A stretch of 32,672 nt of DNA from Candidatus Omnitrophota bacterium (GTDB lineage: Bacteria > Ratteibacteria > UBA8468 > B48-G9 > JAFGKM01): the NCBI GenBank assembly GCA_023818745.1, contig JAMWBY010000003.1, forward strand, positions 1 through 32,672, read 5' to 3'. The notes beneath the pieces are model-generated. The model was not told the DNA's origin. It was given only the letters and a program-made list of their open reading frames with translations, and did no database searches. The position numbers were made by a program, and so were the translations under genes. This document shows, one piece after another, positions 31,375 through 32,672 of the stretch (the stretch's first letter is position 1; every line of letters starts with the position of its first letter).

Positions 31375-32672
31375 TAATTTTAAAAAAAATTTTATTTTTA
31401 ATAATATTTTCCTTCTATTTCTGTTTTGGGAATATTAAAAATTTATCTATTGAAAAGCAAGAAAGAATTATTATATTTGCACCTCATCCTGATGATGAAA
31501 TTCTTGCCTGCGCAGGTTTAATTCAGAAAATTATAAAAAATCAAGGTGAAGTATATATTGTTTATCTTACAAATGGCGACCATAATCAATTACCTTATAG
31601 GATTTATGAAAAAAAGATTATTTTAAACCCAACCGATTATATAAAACTTGGAGAAATAAGAAGAAAAGAGTCAATAAAAGCAACAGGAATTTTGGGTATT
31701 CCTAAGGGAAATCTGATATTTTTAGGGTATCCTGATTTTGGGACATTGAAAATTTGGGAAAATTATTGGGGACAAAATAAACCATATAAAAGTTTTCTAA
31801 CAAAAGCAAGTTATGTTCCTTATAAAGAAAATTATTCTTTTGGAAGACCATATATAAGTGAGAGTATTTTAACCGATATTAAAGAATTACTTAAAGATAT
31901 AAAACCAACAAAAGTATTTACAACTTCTCCTTATGATACCAATGTTGACCATAGAGCACTTTATAATTTTATCAGAGTAGCAATTTTAGAACAAGAAATA
32001 AAACCAGAAATTTTTATTTATTTAATACATTTTAAAAATTATCCAGGTAAGTCAGAAAAATTAATTTTGCCTGATATTTTTTCTATTTTTGAAATTTATA
32101 ATATCTTTCTTGATGAAAAAGAAATAGAAAATAAAAAAGTTGCCTTGGAATGTTTTAAATCTCAAACAATATTTAAAAAAAACTGGTTTTCTTCTTTTGT
32201 TAAAAGTAATGAAATTTTTTATAAAGAAAATGATTTGAAATTAAAAAGTAATATAATTATGGAGAGTGAAAAAGAAGCAGAATATAATGAATATAGGAAT
32301 ATTTCTTTACCATTTTATGTAAACTTAAAAAATAAAGGAGAGTTTTTAGAAGTTGAGTTTATACATAAAAAGAAAACAATTCTGCCTACCTATTATGTTT
32401 TTTATTTATTTCCTTTTAAGAAACAAATTGAGTTTTCAAAAATGCCCAAAATAAAAATAAATTTAAAAAAAGAAAATGGAATTTTGACTTCTTTAAATTA
32501 TTTAACACCTACAAATCAACTTAAGTATGAAAAATCAAAAGATAAATTTAATTTCAAAATAAAATACGAGGATATAAATTATCCTGAGTACTTATTTTTC
32601 TCAGCAAATATAAAAATTGGTAATATAAATTATGATTTTATTCCTTGGGAGGTTATAAAGATTGAATATTAA
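31371..32672 (+). CDS. Exported PIG-L/LmbE-type deacetylase
   Basis: 433 aa, complete; its TAA is the last three bases of the window. Signal peptide at 1-20 (ILFLIIFSFYFCFG). The zinc-binding PIG-L motif APHPDDE is at 37-43 (H39, D41/D42), followed by the family landmarks RRKESIKATGILGI and TSPYDTNVDHRAL, with the last supplying a His ligand. PIG-L enzymes remove N-acetyl groups from GlcNAc- or similar-containing glycolipids. The C-terminal about 180 residues are beta-rich and unassigned, perhaps a carbohydrate-binding or partner domain. The start overlaps the glycosyltransferase stop by 4 nt (ATGA), so the two probably act on the same envelope glycan. Confidence 0.86.
   Translation: MIILKKILFLIIFSFYFCFGNIKNLSIEKQERIIIFAPHPDDEILACAGLIQKIIKNQGEVYIVYLTNGDHNQLPYRIYEKKIILNPTDYIKLGEIRRKESIKATGILGIPKGNLIFLGYPDFGTLKIWENYWGQNKPYKSFLTKASYVPYKENYSFGRPYISESILTDIKELLKDIKPTKVFTTSPYDTNVDHRALYNFIRVAILEQEIKPEIFIYLIHFKNYPGKSEKLILPDIFSIFEIYNIFLDEKEIENKKVALECFKSQTIFKKNWFSSFVKSNEIFYKENDLKLKSNIIMESEKEAEYNEYRNISLPFYVNLKNKGEFLEVEFIHKKKTILPTYYVFYLFPFKKQIEFSKMPKIKINLKKENGILTSLNYLTPTNQLKYEKSKDKFNFKIKYEDINYPEYLFFSANIKIGNINYDFIPWEVIKIEY

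Overview
The window is 32.7 kb of very AT-rich, densely coding bacterial DNA. Rho, IF-2, NusA, a stand-alone HPF and bacterial-type MetK show a bacterium. An LptC/OstA-like lipoprotein, SpoIID-type envelope protein, ClpP-class NfeD and PTS-Ntr-like EI and EIIA suggest a diderm. The mixture of a GH127 glycosidase, a uroporphyrinogen-decarboxylase-family gene, a GMP synthase that has only its ATP-pyrophosphatase half, a short adenosylhomocysteinase and endonuclease Q fits an uncultured lineage such as Omnitrophota and relatives. That placement is inference, not something the sequence proves. I see no tRNA, rRNA, CRISPR array or transposase.

Layout. (1) 1-3.7 kb: the 3' end of a probable isocitrate/isopropylmalate dehydrogenase-like gene, a GH127 beta-L-arabinofuranosidase-like gene, a small exported protein, and on the minus strand a decayed URO-D-family pseudogene with one nonsense codon and four inferred frameshifts. 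(2) 3.76-6.74 kb, plus: a tight three-gene unit of an M24-fold protein that has lost metal ligands, a membrane NfeD protease and a LOG/TIGR00730 nucleotide hydrolase. (3) 6.75-8.46 kb: a macro-domain protein and a ferredoxin-like aldo/keto reductase, divergently transcribed. (4) 8.45-21.04 kb, minus: one long apparent operon of 13 genes, nusA-infB-hinT-lptC-like-spoIID-hpf-ptsN-ptsI-pgi/pmi-metK-ahcY-coaE-rho. It starts from a near-consensus promoter, opens with NusA and closes with Rho. (5) 21.09-25.80 kb, plus: an MFS transporter, an unrecognised 120-aa protein, a CCA-adding-type nucleotidyltransferase, a HIT (Ap4A phosphorylase-like) protein and endonuclease Q. (6) 26.09-29.42 kb, plus: guaA (ATPase half only), hisH, hisF and a sugar-nucleotide epimerase. 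(7) 29.46-32.67 kb, plus: an ArsR-type winged-helix regulator flanked on both sides by near-identical 24-bp palindromes, then a GT-C glycosyltransferase with a TPR tail and a PIG-L-type deacetylase, which look like an envelope-glycan cassette under that regulator.

How it fits together. The long operon links transcription termination (NusA, Rho), translation (IF-2, HPF), envelope maintenance (LptC-like, SpoIID), PTS signalling (PtsI, PtsN), the SAM cycle (MetK, AhcY), sugar-phosphate isomerisation and CoA synthesis, so it reads as a housekeeping unit. Several first genes carry a -10-like hexamer only 7-10 nt before the ATG and no Shine-Dalgarno sequence, whereas several operon-internal genes have strong ones. 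This suggests that leaderless and leadered transcripts coexist. I found no single large undescribed system; the strongest candidates for something new are the twin-operator regulator cassette, the leaderless promoter pattern, and the C-terminal clamp-like motif on endonuclease Q.
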